Part shown: one piece after another, positions 1 through 6,616 of the stretch
Numbering within the stretch: the first letter of the stretch is position 1
Layout: every line of letters starts with the position of its first letter
From: Paracoccaceae bacterium
Lineage (GTDB): Bacteria > Pseudomonadota > Alphaproteobacteria > Rhodobacterales > Rhodobacteraceae
DNA: 6,824 nucleotides
Assembly (NCBI GenBank): GCA_026984895.1
Contig: JALSRF010000487.1
Coordinates: 1-6,824, forward strand
Direction: 5' to 3'
Made by a program: the position numbers and the translations under genes
The notes under the pieces: model-generated
Seen by the model: only the letters and a program-made list of their open reading frames with translations
What the model was told of the DNA's origin: nothing
The model's database searches: none

Positions 1-1
1 G

Positions 2-1369
2 ATCATCGGCGTGGTCATGTATGGCGATACCGCCGATAGCGGCTGGTTCTTTGACAAGCTGAAGTCCGGCGAAGATATTTCCGAGATCCGCGAAACCCTG
101 ATATTCGGCCCGGCCTATCAGGGCGGTGAAATGACGGACCCGCTGGCACTGGTGGCGGCGATGCCCGACAGTGCCGAAATCTGCGGCTGTAACGGCGTGT
201 GCAAGGGCACCATCGTGCAGGCGATTCAGGACGGCGCAACCGATCTGGGCGCAGTCAAGGCCGTGACCAAAGCGTCGGCCTCTTGCGGGTCTTGCTCCGG
301 TCTGGTGGAACAGGTGCTGGCGGTGACGATGGGCGATGATTTTCAGGCCCCTGCCCCCGCCGGCATTTGCCCCTGCACCGATCACAGCCACGAAGACATT
401 CGCCGGATCATCAAATCGCAACAACTAAAATCCATCCCCGCCGTGATGCAGGAAATGGGTTGGAAGACCTCGTGCGGCTGCCACATCTGCCGGCCCGCGC
501 TGAACTATTACCTGATTGCCGAATTCCCGCTGGACTATGCCGACGATCTGCAAAGCCGTTTCGTGAATGAACGCAATCACGCCAACATTCAAAAGGACGG
601 CACCTATTCCGTGGTGCCGCGCATGTGGGGCGGCATCACGACGCCGCAGGAATTGCGTGCCATTGCCGATGCGGCGGAAAAATACAACGTGCCGACTATC
701 CACGTGACCGGCGGCCAGCGCATTGATTTGCTGGGGGTCGCGCGCGAGGATTTGCCGGCCATCTGGGCCGATCTGAACGATGCCGGTCTGGTCTCGGGCC
801 ACGCCTATTCCAAAGGGCTGCGTACGGTGAAAACCTGTGTCGGCACCGATCACTGTCGCTTTGGCACGCAAGACAGCACCGGGCTTGGCATCAAGCTGGA
901 GAAAATCCTCTGGGGGGCGTGGACTCCGCACAAGGTCAAGCTGGCCGTGTCCGGCTGCCCGCGCAATTGCGCCGAGGCCACCTGCAAGGACCTGGGAGTG
1001 ATCTGTGTCGAAAGCGGCTACCAGGTGTCGGTGGCGGGGGCCGCGGGCATGGAAGTGAAGCAGACCGAGGCGCTGGCGACGGTCGCCACCGAACAGGAGG
1101 TGATCGACCTGACGGTGGCCTTTGTCCAGCTGTACCGCGAAAACGCGGCCTACCTGGATCGGCCCTACAAATGGGTCGCCAAGGTCGGGATGGACTGGGT
1201 GATCGAACAGGTGGTGGACGACCTCGAGAACCGTGCCGCCCTGTGCGAACGTTTCGAGATTTCGCAATCGGTTTACCGCAAGGACCCGTGGGCCGAGCAG
1301 GCGAAACCGCAATACCGGGCAAATAAATGGACCGCTCTGGCCGATCTGACACTGGAGGCAGCGCAATGA
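2..1369 (+). CDS. nirB: NADH-dependent assimilatory nitrite reductase, large subunit (partial, 5' end missing)
   Basis: Large subunit of the cytoplasmic siroheme nitrite reductase, which reduces nitrite to ammonium with electrons from NADH. The frame is open from base 2, so the N-terminal FAD/NAD(P)H domain (roughly 360-400 residues by family length) lies upstream. Numbering from the Met codon at 11, the first residues (VMYGDTADSGWFF) match the end of the flavin domain. A BFD-type [2Fe-2S] domain follows with C58-x-C60 and C92-x2-C95, then a second BFD-like repeat (C120, C122, C157, C160) ending in the NirB-typical CRPALNYYL. The sulfite/nitrite reductase half-domain comes next, and then the siroheme/[4Fe-4S] site C276-x5-C282 and C316-x3-C320. 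All visible cofactor ligands are present. The stop overlaps the nirD start as ATGA, so the two subunits are probably translated together. The C-terminus looks complete. Identification is secure; in Paracoccus/Rhodobacter nomenclature this gene would be nasB. Confidence 0.96.
   Translation: MIGVVMYGDTADSGWFFDKLKSGEDISEIRETLIFGPAYQGGEMTDPLALVAAMPDSAEICGCNGVCKGTIVQAIQDGATDLGAVKAVTKASASCGSCSGLVEQVLAVTMGDDFQAPAPAGICPCTDHSHEDIRRIIKSQQLKSIPAVMQEMGWKTSCGCHICRPALNYYLIAEFPLDYADDLQSRFVNERNHANIQKDGTYSVVPRMWGGITTPQELRAIADAAEKYNVPTIHVTGGQRIDLLGVAREDLPAIWADLNDAGLVSGHAYSKGLRTVKTCVGTDHCRFGTQDSTGLGIKLEKILWGAWTPHKVKLAVSGCPRNCAEATCKDLGVICVESGYQVSVAGAAGMEVKQTEALATVATEQEVIDLTVAFVQLYRENAAYLDRPYKWVAKVGMDWVIEQVVDDLENRAALCERFEISQSVYRKDPWAEQAKPQYRANKWTALADLTLEAAQ
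1354..1358 (+). promoter_or_regulatory. Shine-Dalgarno of nirD, inside the end of nirB
   Basis: GGAGG lies 7 nt upstream of the ATG at 1366, within the last codons of nirB. It supports that ATG as the nirD start and indicates independent ribosome loading in addition to coupling through the ATGA overlap. Confidence 0.7.
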
Positions 1370-1701
1370 CGAACTGGACCGATATTGCCGCATTGGACGA
1401 CATCCCCCGGCGCGGGGCGCGGGTGGTGAAAACCGCCCATGGCTGTGTGGCCGTCTTTCGCACCGCACAGGACCGCGTTTTCGCGACGGATGACGCCTGC
1501 CCGCACAGAAAAGGCCCCCTGTCCGAAGGTATCGTACATGGCACGGCGGTAACCTGCCCGTTGCACAACTGGGTCATCGACCTGCAGACCGGCCGGGCCC
1601 GGGGCGCTGACGAGGGCCGCGTGAACACCTATGAAATCAAGGTCGAAAACGGGCGCTTGCTGCTTGATACGACACGCCTGACGGCCCGCGCCGCCGCATG
1701 A
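1366..1701 (+). CDS. nirD: Nitrite reductase small subunit, Rieske [2Fe-2S] type
   Basis: This 111-residue protein is the small partner of NirB and has the usual length for the family. The Rieske fold is recognisable, and both cluster-binding boxes are intact: C45-P-H47 near the middle and C64-P-L-H67 about 16 residues later, giving the two-Cys/two-His ligand set of a Rieske [2Fe-2S] centre. This differs from the E. coli-type NirD, which keeps the fold but lacks these ligands. The protein should therefore carry electrons and not serve only as a structural subunit. Its gene sits between nirB and nasA and overlaps both by ATGA, which fits a carrier serving both reductases (inference); the homologue in Paracoccus is called NasG. 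The start is supported by GGAGG 7 nt upstream. There are no signal peptide or membrane segments, so it should be cytoplasmic. Confidence 0.93.
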   Translation: MTNWTDIAALDDIPRRGARVVKTAHGCVAVFRTAQDRVFATDDACPHRKGPLSEGIVHGTAVTCPLHNWVIDLQTGRARGADEGRVNTYEIKVENGRLLLDTTRLTARAAA

Positions 1702-4340
1702 CAACGGTCCGCACCACCTGCCCCTATTGCGGCGTTGGCTGCGGGCTGCTGGCCACGCCCGAGGGCACCATCAAGGGCGATCCCGATCACCCGGCGAATG
1801 CTGGCCGGCTGTGCTCGAAAGGCGCGGCGCTTGCCGAAACCATCGATCTTGAAGGGCGCCTGTTGAGCCCGCGCATCAAGGGGCGGCCCGCCGGCTGGGA
1901 CACGGCGCTTGATCTGGTCGCCGCCAGGTTCGCCGCCGCAATCCACACCCACGGCCCGGACAGCGTGGCCTTCTACGTTTCAGGGCAATTGCTGAGCGAG
2001 GATTACTACGTCGCCAACAAGCTGATGAAGGGGTTTATCGGTTCGGCCAATATCGATACCAATTCCCGCCTGTGCATGGCCTCGTCGGTGGCCGGACACA
2101 AGCGCGCTTTCGGGGCCGATACCGTGCCCGGCACCTACACGGATCTGGACCAGGCCGAGCTGATCGTGCTGACCGGTTCCAACCTGGCCTGGTGCCATCC
2201 GGTGCTGTTTCAGCGCATCCTGGCGGCCCGGGCCGCGCGGCCGGCTCTGAAGATCATCACCATCGACCCGCGCCGCACCGCCACCAGCGCCGCCTCGGAC
2301 CTGCATCTGGCCATCCGCCCGAACGGCGATACCACGTTGTTCGGCAGCCTGCTGAGCGAAATCGTCCGACGCGGCGCCGTTGACCGGGACTACGTCGCAG
2401 CCCACGTCAGCGGCTTCGAGCAGACCGTTGACGCCGCCCGGGCCATGAACCCGGATGACACCGGCCTGCCCGCCGACGACATCCGCCGTTTTCATGACAT
2501 GTGGATCGGCGCCGAGAAGGTCGTCACGGTTTTCTCCCAGGGCGTGAACCAGTCCCTTGGCGGCACCGACAAGGTCAATGCGATCCTCAACTGCCACCTG
2601 GCCACCGGCCGCATCGGTCGCCCCGGCATGGGGCCGTTTTCGGTTACCGGCCAGCCCAACGCCATGGGCGGGCGCGAGGTCGGCGGGCTGGCCAACACGC
2701 TGGCCTGCCATCTGGAGATCGAGAACCCGACCCACCGCAAGGCCGTTCAGCAGGCGTGGCGGTCTCCGACCATCTGCACGAAACCCGGGCTGAAGGCGGT
2801 TGATCTTTTCCGGGCCTGCGAGTCGGGCCGGATCAAGGCGTTGTGGATCATGGGAACCAACCCGGCCGTTTCCCTGCCGGACGCCGACTCTGTCAGCCGG
2901 GCCATCGCAAGGGTGGATTTCACCGTGGTGTCCGAGGTGGTGAACAGGACCGACACCAGCATCCTGACGGACGTGCAGCTGCCCGCCACCGCATGGGGCG
3001 AAAAGACCGGAACCGTGACCAATTCCGAACGCCGGATCAGTCTGCAACGCGCCTTCCTGCCGGCGCCCGGCGAAACCCGGCCCGATTGGCAGATCATTTG
3101 CGAGGTGGCCCGGCGCATGGGCTGGGGCGATGCGTTCGCGTTTGACTCTCCGGCGGCCATTTTCCGCGAACATGCCGCCCTTTCCGGGCGCGCCGCCGCA
3201 TTGGGGCGCGACTTCGACATCAGCGGACTGGCGGACATCTCCGACGCCGAATATGCCGCGCTTGCCCCCGTGCAATGGCCGGTCACCTCCAGAGCCGCCG
3301 GGACAGAACGCTTCTTCGCCCAGGGGGGGTTCTTTCACGCCGACGGCAAGGCGCGCATGGTGCCGGTGAGCGCCATGCCCGTGCCCGCCGACACAGCGCA
3401 GACCCTGTGCCTGAACACGGGGCGCATTCGCGACCAGTGGCACACCATGACCCGAAGCGGAAAATCCGCGCGCCTGAACCAGAATCAGGCCGAACCCTTT
3501 GCCGAAATTCACCCGAAAGACGCCCGCTTTCTTGGCGTTGCAGACGCGGAGCTGCTGAAAATAGAGTCCGCGCGCGGCCAGGCGGTGGTGCGCGCGAAAA
3601 TCACCGACGGCATCGGGCCAGGCGCGTTGTTCGTCCCGATGCACTGGAGCAATACCCACGCCCCGACCGGACGCATCAACGCCTGCATTCCGGCGGTGAC
3701 CGATCCGGTTTCGGGTCAGCCCGCATCCAAGGCCGTCCAGGTGCGCGCATGCCGGTTCACGCCGCACTGGTACGGGTTCGCCGCCTCGGCCCGTGCAATG
3801 TCTCCCGGCCTTGCCTACAGCGCCGTTGCCCGAACCGCCACGGGATGGCGTTGCGAACTGGCGGGCAACGCCGCCCCCGACAACTGGGAGGATCAGGCCC
3901 GCCGGATTCTGAACCTCGACACCGGCGGTGTCAGCGTGATGCGCGACCCTGCGCGTGGCACCGTGCGGATCGCCATCCATCAGGGCGCGGTGCTCAAGGG
4001 GGTGTTCTTTGCCTCGCCCCGCCCCATCCGCGTGGCAAGGGAACTGGCGATCTCCAGGATCAACCGGGACGTCAGCGCCCTTGTCGCGCTGGCCGGGCTG
4101 CCGATGTCCGACCAGCCCGACCCCGGCCCGATCGTGTGCGCCTGTTTCAACGTTGGCGCCCATGCGATCCACGACGCGATCCGCCACGGTGCCACCAGCG
4201 TGGAAGCCGTGGGCAAATGCACGGCCGCAGGCACGAACTGCGGCTCCTGCAAACCGGACCTTCAGGCATTGATCGATGCCCGCCCGACAAGATCCGCAGC
4301 CGAACAGGAGGAGATCCGATGTCACGTCCAGCCAATGTAA
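1698..4340 (+). CDS. nasA: Assimilatory nitrate reductase, catalytic subunit, with C-terminal BFD-type [2Fe-2S] domain
   Basis: Cytoplasmic Mo-bis-MGD nitrate reductase of 880 residues that reduces nitrate to nitrite in nitrogen assimilation. The N-terminal [4Fe-4S] site is C8-x2-C11-x3-C15...C39, followed by the conserved Lys41. Cys126 in NSRLCMASS is the expected molybdenum ligand. The C-terminal molybdopterin-dinucleotide domain begins near residue 573 with NTGRIRDQWHTMTRSGK. A BFD-like [2Fe-2S] module closes the protein with C814-x-C816 and C848-x2-C851, an arrangement known from Klebsiella-type NasA. There is no Tat signal, as expected for an assimilatory enzyme. The start overlaps the nirD stop (ATGA). 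No purine-rich Shine-Dalgarno is visible before it, so initiation probably depends on coupling to nirD translation. The 3' end overlaps the transporter gene by 22 nt. No separate flavoprotein electron donor is encoded nearby; NirB/NirD may fill that role. In Paracoccus naming this would be nasC. Confidence 0.96.
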   Translation: MTTVRTTCPYCGVGCGLLATPEGTIKGDPDHPANAGRLCSKGAALAETIDLEGRLLSPRIKGRPAGWDTALDLVAARFAAAIHTHGPDSVAFYVSGQLLSEDYYVANKLMKGFIGSANIDTNSRLCMASSVAGHKRAFGADTVPGTYTDLDQAELIVLTGSNLAWCHPVLFQRILAARAARPALKIITIDPRRTATSAASDLHLAIRPNGDTTLFGSLLSEIVRRGAVDRDYVAAHVSGFEQTVDAARAMNPDDTGLPADDIRRFHDMWIGAEKVVTVFSQGVNQSLGGTDKVNAILNCHLATGRIGRPGMGPFSVTGQPNAMGGREVGGLANTLACHLEIENPTHRKAVQQAWRSPTICTKPGLKAVDLFRACESGRIKALWIMGTNPAVSLPDADSVSRAIARVDFTVVSEVVNRTDTSILTDVQLPATAWGEKTGTVTNSERRISLQRAFLPAPGETRPDWQIICEVARRMGWGDAFAFDSPAAIFREHAALSGRAAALGRDFDISGLADISDAEYAALAPVQWPVTSRAAGTERFFAQGGFFHADGKARMVPVSAMPVPADTAQTLCLNTGRIRDQWHTMTRSGKSARLNQNQAEPFAEIHPKDARFLGVADAELLKIESARGQAVVRAKITDGIGPGALFVPMHWSNTHAPTGRINACIPAVTDPVSGQPASKAVQVRACRFTPHWYGFAASARAMSPGLAYSAVARTATGWRCELAGNAAPDNWEDQARRILNLDTGGVSVMRDPARGTVRIAIHQGAVLKGVFFASPRPIRVARELAISRINRDVSALVALAGLPMSDQPDPGPIVCACFNVGAHAIHDAIRHGATSVEAVGKCTAAGTNCGSCKPDLQALIDARPTRSAAEQEEIRCHVQPM
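4306..4311 (+). promoter_or_regulatory. Shine-Dalgarno of the nitrate transporter, inside nasA
   Basis: AGGAGG lies 7 nt upstream of the ATG at 4319, within the last codons of nasA. It decides the transporter start: the reading frame is open for about 1 kb further upstream only because of the GC-rich shadow of nasA. Confidence 0.82.
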
Positions 4341-5596
4341 CACGCCGGGATCAGCACCGCGCCCTGGGGTTGAGCACATTTGCCTTCACGGTCTGCTTTG
4401 CGGTCTGGACGATCTTTTCCATCATCGGCATTCGGATCAAACAGGATCTGGGCCTGAGCGACACCCAGTTCGGCGTGCTGGTCGCAACCCCGATCCTGAC
4501 CGGATCGATCAGCCGGCTGGCTCTGGGGATCTGGACCGATCGGTTCGGTGGCCGGATCGTATTCCCGTTGCAGATGCTGGTGACCGCCGCGGCGGTCTGG
4601 ATGCTGACCACGGTGCAGACCTATGGAATGTTCCTGCTGGTGGCGCTGGCACTGGGGCTGGCTGGCGGCTCGTTCATCATCGGGGTCGCCTATGTGTCGC
4701 GCTGGTTCGAAAGCAGGCACCAGGGCACGGCTCTGGGCATTTTCGGAGTCGGCAATGTCGGCGCCGCGCTCACCAACCTTGCCGCGCCGTTCCTGGTTGT
4801 GGCCCTGGGCTGGCAAGGGACCGCGAAGGTCTATGCGGGGGTGCTGGCCGTTACGGCCGTCCTGTTCCACGCGCTGTCCAGGCCCGACCCAGAGCACCGC
4901 CGCCGCCGTGCCGCCGGCGCGCGGCATGTGCCGATTGCCGCGCAGCTTGCGCCCCTGAAAAATCTGCAGGTCTGGCGGTTTTCCGTATATTACTTCTTCG
5001 TTTTCGGCGCCTTTGTGGCGCTGGCCTCGTTCCTGCCGCGCTATTATGTCGGCGCTTATGGCCTGGAGTTGACAACCGCCGGCGTCCTGGCGGGCCTGTA
5101 TTCGCTGCCGGGGTCGATCTTTCGCGCCGTGGGCGGCTGGATGTCGGACCGGTGGGGCGCGCGCGCGGTGATCTACATGACGTTCCTGGTGTCACTGTGC
5201 GTATTGCTCATCATGTCCTACCCCGGCAGCCGCCACATCGTTCAGGGCATCCACGGCACGTTCGAATTCCATATCCGCGTTTCCCTGAGCCTGTTCGTCA
5301 TCCTCACCGTGATCCTGGGGGGCGCGATGAGCCTGGGCAAGGCGGCCGTCTACAAGCATATCCCCCACTATTATCCCGATCATGTCGGATCGGTCGGCGG
5401 GCTGGTCGGCATGATCGGCGGGCTTGGCGGTTTCGTCCTGCCGATCGCCTTCGGCATCCTGCTGGACGCAACCGGGATCTGGACAGCCCCCTTCATGCTG
5501 CTGTTCGTGCTGGTGGCGGTGTCCACCCTGTGGATGCATGTTTCCGTGCGCAAGATGGCACGCGAACGGCACCCGGGCCTGGCGATCGAGACATGA
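4319..5596 (+). CDS. narK: Nitrate/nitrite transporter, NarK-type major facilitator
   Basis: Inner-membrane nitrate/nitrite porter of 425 residues and about 12 hydrophobic segments (approximately residues 17-40, 52-72, 80-98, 103-127, 138-162, 167-187, 217-240, 252-275, 284-302, 322-344, 357-384, 388-410). Both nitrate-signature regions of the family are present: GVGNVG near 143-148, preceded by WFESRHQG, and GGLVGMIGGLGGFVLP near 360-375. Arg66 in TM2 (GSISRLALG) and Arg269 in TM8 (GSIFRAVGG) match the two substrate-binding arginines of NarK. The MFS loop motifs DRFGGR (75-79 region) and DRWGAR (277-282) are also intact. The start is set by AGGAGG 7 nt upstream. The gene overlaps nasA by 22 nt, which places it as the uptake step of this operon. 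Whether it is a proton symporter or an antiporter cannot be decided from sequence alone; the overall form resembles NarK1-type proton symporters. It is the last intact gene before the degenerate region. Confidence 0.94.
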   Translation: MSRPANVTRRDQHRALGLSTFAFTVCFAVWTIFSIIGIRIKQDLGLSDTQFGVLVATPILTGSISRLALGIWTDRFGGRIVFPLQMLVTAAAVWMLTTVQTYGMFLLVALALGLAGGSFIIGVAYVSRWFESRHQGTALGIFGVGNVGAALTNLAAPFLVVALGWQGTAKVYAGVLAVTAVLFHALSRPDPEHRRRRAAGARHVPIAAQLAPLKNLQVWRFSVYYFFVFGAFVALASFLPRYYVGAYGLELTTAGVLAGLYSLPGSIFRAVGGWMSDRWGARAVIYMTFLVSLCVLLIMSYPGSRHIVQGIHGTFEFHIRVSLSLFVILTVILGGAMSLGKAAVYKHIPHYYPDHVGSVGGLVGMIGGLGGFVLPIAFGILLDATGIWTAPFMLLFVLVAVSTLWMHVSVRKMARERHPGLAIET

Positions 5597-5685
5597 AAAC
5601 GGGAAAGGAAGCAGGCGGCCCTGTCAGCCGGAGTCTTCGGCGTTCAACAGCGCCTGCCCGTTGATCCGGTCGCGCCCGCCCGCCT
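5597..5685. other. Spacer after the operon; possible minus-strand gene tail
   Basis: No intact gene is present. The minus strand from about 5688 to the stop at 5624-5626 reads RAQAGGRDRING and a short tail. This resembles the extreme C-terminal GGDEF signature (A-K/Q-x2-G-R-N/D-R-V/I), but the match is about ten residues and could be chance. A 7-bp inverted repeat (GCAGGCG at 5611-5617, CGCCTGC at 5651-5657) encloses a smaller stem (GCCG 5627-5630 with CGGC 5638-5641), but no T-tract follows, so I do not call a terminator. Confidence 0.3.
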
Positions 5686-5805
5686 GGGCCCGGTCGACCA
5701 GACCGCGTGCCCGCAAGGTATCGGGCGGTGGTATCCGTTCACGGCTGTTTCTGGCATCGGCACGAGGGATGCCCCAATGCCACGACCCCCGCCACACGCC
5801 CGGAG
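5686..5805 (+). pseudogene. vsr: Internal fragment of a Vsr (very-short-patch repair) endonuclease gene
   Basis: About 40 codons match the catalytic core of Vsr, the nickase that acts at T:G mismatches arising from 5-methylcytosine deamination. The fragment runs from PGRPD, whose Asp at 5701-5703 corresponds to the catalytic Asp of E. coli Vsr, through YRAVVSVHGCFWHRHEGC, the His/Cys-rich zinc and active-site region with the intercalating Phe-Trp, to PATRPE. The N-terminal ~45 residues and the C-terminal half are missing. No start codon of the parent gene remains; the GTG at 5707 only happens to be in frame. No cytosine methyltransferase gene accompanies it in the window. At 5805/5806 the frame passes straight into transposase sequence, giving a chimeric reading frame. 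The family call is strong; function is almost certainly lost. Confidence 0.82.
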
Positions 5806-5961
5806 GCTTGCAAGGCGCGTAGCCGGATCGAGCGTTTCTTCAACAAGATCAACCACTTTCACGCAGTTACAACCCGATGCAACAAACGCGACGACAACGA
5901 CCTCGCATCCGTCCAGATCGCCTCTAACAGGATCTGGTTGCGATCTTATGAGTCGGTGACC
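5806..5961 (+). pseudogene. C-terminal remnant of an IS5-family (IS427-like) transposase
   Basis: The last ~50 codons of a DDE transposase, beginning ACKARSRIERFFNKINHF and ending IWLRSYESVT, closely resemble the second-ORF C-terminus of IS427-group elements. The family motif Y-x2-R-x3-E-x6-K is recognisable but decayed: Cys (codon 5809) replaces Tyr, Arg (5818) and the catalytic Glu (5830) remain, and Asn (5851) replaces the final Lys. The usual stop after the terminal Thr is missing, and the frame runs on toward the lysE-like fragment. The N-terminal part with the two catalytic Asp residues is absent, and no terminal inverted repeat could be placed. It is joined in frame to the vsr fragment upstream, so the left boundary is a deletion or recombination junction and not an IS end. 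Confidence 0.8.
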
Positions 5962-5985
5962 TGTTGCCACGAGAGGTCCGCGCTC

Positions 5986-5991
5986 AGGAGA
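5986..5991 (+). promoter_or_regulatory. Shine-Dalgarno of the truncated LysE-family gene
   Basis: AGGAGA stands 7 nt upstream of the ATG at 5999. It shows that the native translation start of the exporter gene survives even though the rest of the gene does not. Confidence 0.6.
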
Positions 5992-5998
5992 GCACAAC

Positions 5999-6166
5999 AT
6001 GGCATGGTCAGAAATCTTGACACTTGCCCTGGTCGCATCGCTTTTGGTGATGTCGCCCGGTCCTAACGGTGTCTTGATCGCGAAGACGTTTCCCCCATCC
6101 GGACGGGCCGCAGGGTTTGCTACTGTCATGGGCTTTGTTGCAGCATTCTGCTTGCATGGGGCATTG
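5999..6166 (+). pseudogene. 5' fragment of a LysE/RhtB-family amino-acid exporter gene
   Basis: The first 56 codons of a LysE-type translocator, an inner-membrane exporter of amino acids or related metabolites. Residues 1-20 form a hydrophobic first helix. The family hallmark SPGPNGVLIAKT (19-30) is followed by SGRAAGFATVMGFVAAF (34-50) and LHGAL (52-56), where similarity ends. Family members are about 200-210 residues, so roughly three quarters is missing. At about 6166 the sequence turns into the inside of a minus-strand transposase gene. The same plus frame stays open to 6472, but that extension is antisense to the transposase and not exporter sequence. The start ATG and its ribosome binding site look native. 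Substrate cannot be inferred. Confidence 0.8.
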
Positions 6167-6616
6167 GGAGACTGTGCCGCTGTCTCGATCAGCGTCGCGT
6201 CGATGATCGCCGCCTCGACCGCCCGCAGCTTCAAGCAATGCGCCTCGATCTGGCGGCAAACCTCCGCCAGAAGGTCGTCGAAAATCCCCGCTTTCGTCAG
6301 CGCATTGCGGAACCGGCAATGGGTGGTCTCGTCGGGCACCGACCCATGCAGATCGAGACCGCAAAACTCAATGAAATCGAGCCGAACCTTCAAGGCCCGC
6401 TCCAGCCGGGGGTCGCTCAGCCCGTGCCATTGGCCCACCAGAAGGCACGTGAACAGAACCAGCGGATCATAGCCCTGTGGCGCAAGCCCCGACCGCTTCA
6501 GCCCCCGCCGCCAGAAGCCCCGAAAACACCCCCCGATCCAGCAGCGCATCGACCTTCGCCAGAACGTCATCCGCACCAATCCGATCCGCCGCTTCGCACA
6601 AGAAAAGATCCATCAT
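6167..6616 (-). pseudogene. N-terminal half of a second IS5-family transposase, frameshifted and truncated
   Basis: Read from the ATG at 6616 on the minus strand, the protein begins MMDLFLCEAADRIGADDVL and continues to LLDRGVFSGLL. It then resumes one frame over as RRGLKRSGLAPQGYDPLVLF, followed by GQWHGLSDPRLERALKVRLD, PDETTHCRFRNAL and AAIIDATLIETAA. This is the N-terminal DUF772-like region and the start of the DDE domain of an IS5-family transposase. The frame change is explained by one extra base near 6511 (C on the plus strand, G on the coding strand) in a GGCGGCGGGGG context. Only the first catalytic Asp (codon 6199-6201) is present; the second Asp, the Glu and the C-terminus are missing, cut at about 6167 by the junction with the lysE-like fragment. 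A longer minus-strand open frame to 5644 merely reads antisense through the neighbouring fragments. It differs from the IS427-like remnant at 5806-5961 and is inactive. Confidence 0.85.

Noticed and set aside
425..1704. Several long minus-strand open frames opposite nirB and nirD
   Set aside because: They have no family motifs and biased composition, and they lie opposite a well-supported operon; codon-bias shadows.
3275..4318. Upstream extension of the transporter reading frame into nasA
   Set aside because: The extension is Arg-rich out-of-frame nasA sequence. The AGGAGG at 4306-4311 and family alignment place the real start at 4319.
1980..4379. A 799-codon minus-strand open frame opposite nasA
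   Set aside because: The plus strand is unmistakably nasA with all cofactor motifs. The antisense translation is Gly/Arg/His-rich with no recognisable domain, a typical GC-rich shadow.
5600..5660. Inverted repeats as a rho-independent terminator after narK
   Set aside because: Stems are short (7 bp with a ~33-nt loop, 4 bp inside), and no T-run follows on either strand.
5690..5697. Short GC-rich palindromes such as GGTCGACC near 5692 as an operator or attachment site
   Set aside because: An isolated 8-bp palindrome in GC-rich DNA inside a vsr remnant is expected by chance.
5644..6166. Continuation of the minus-strand transposase frame as one 311-residue protein
   Set aside because: Transposase similarity ends near 6167. 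The rest reads antisense through the lysE, IS427-like and vsr fragments and has no similarity of its own.
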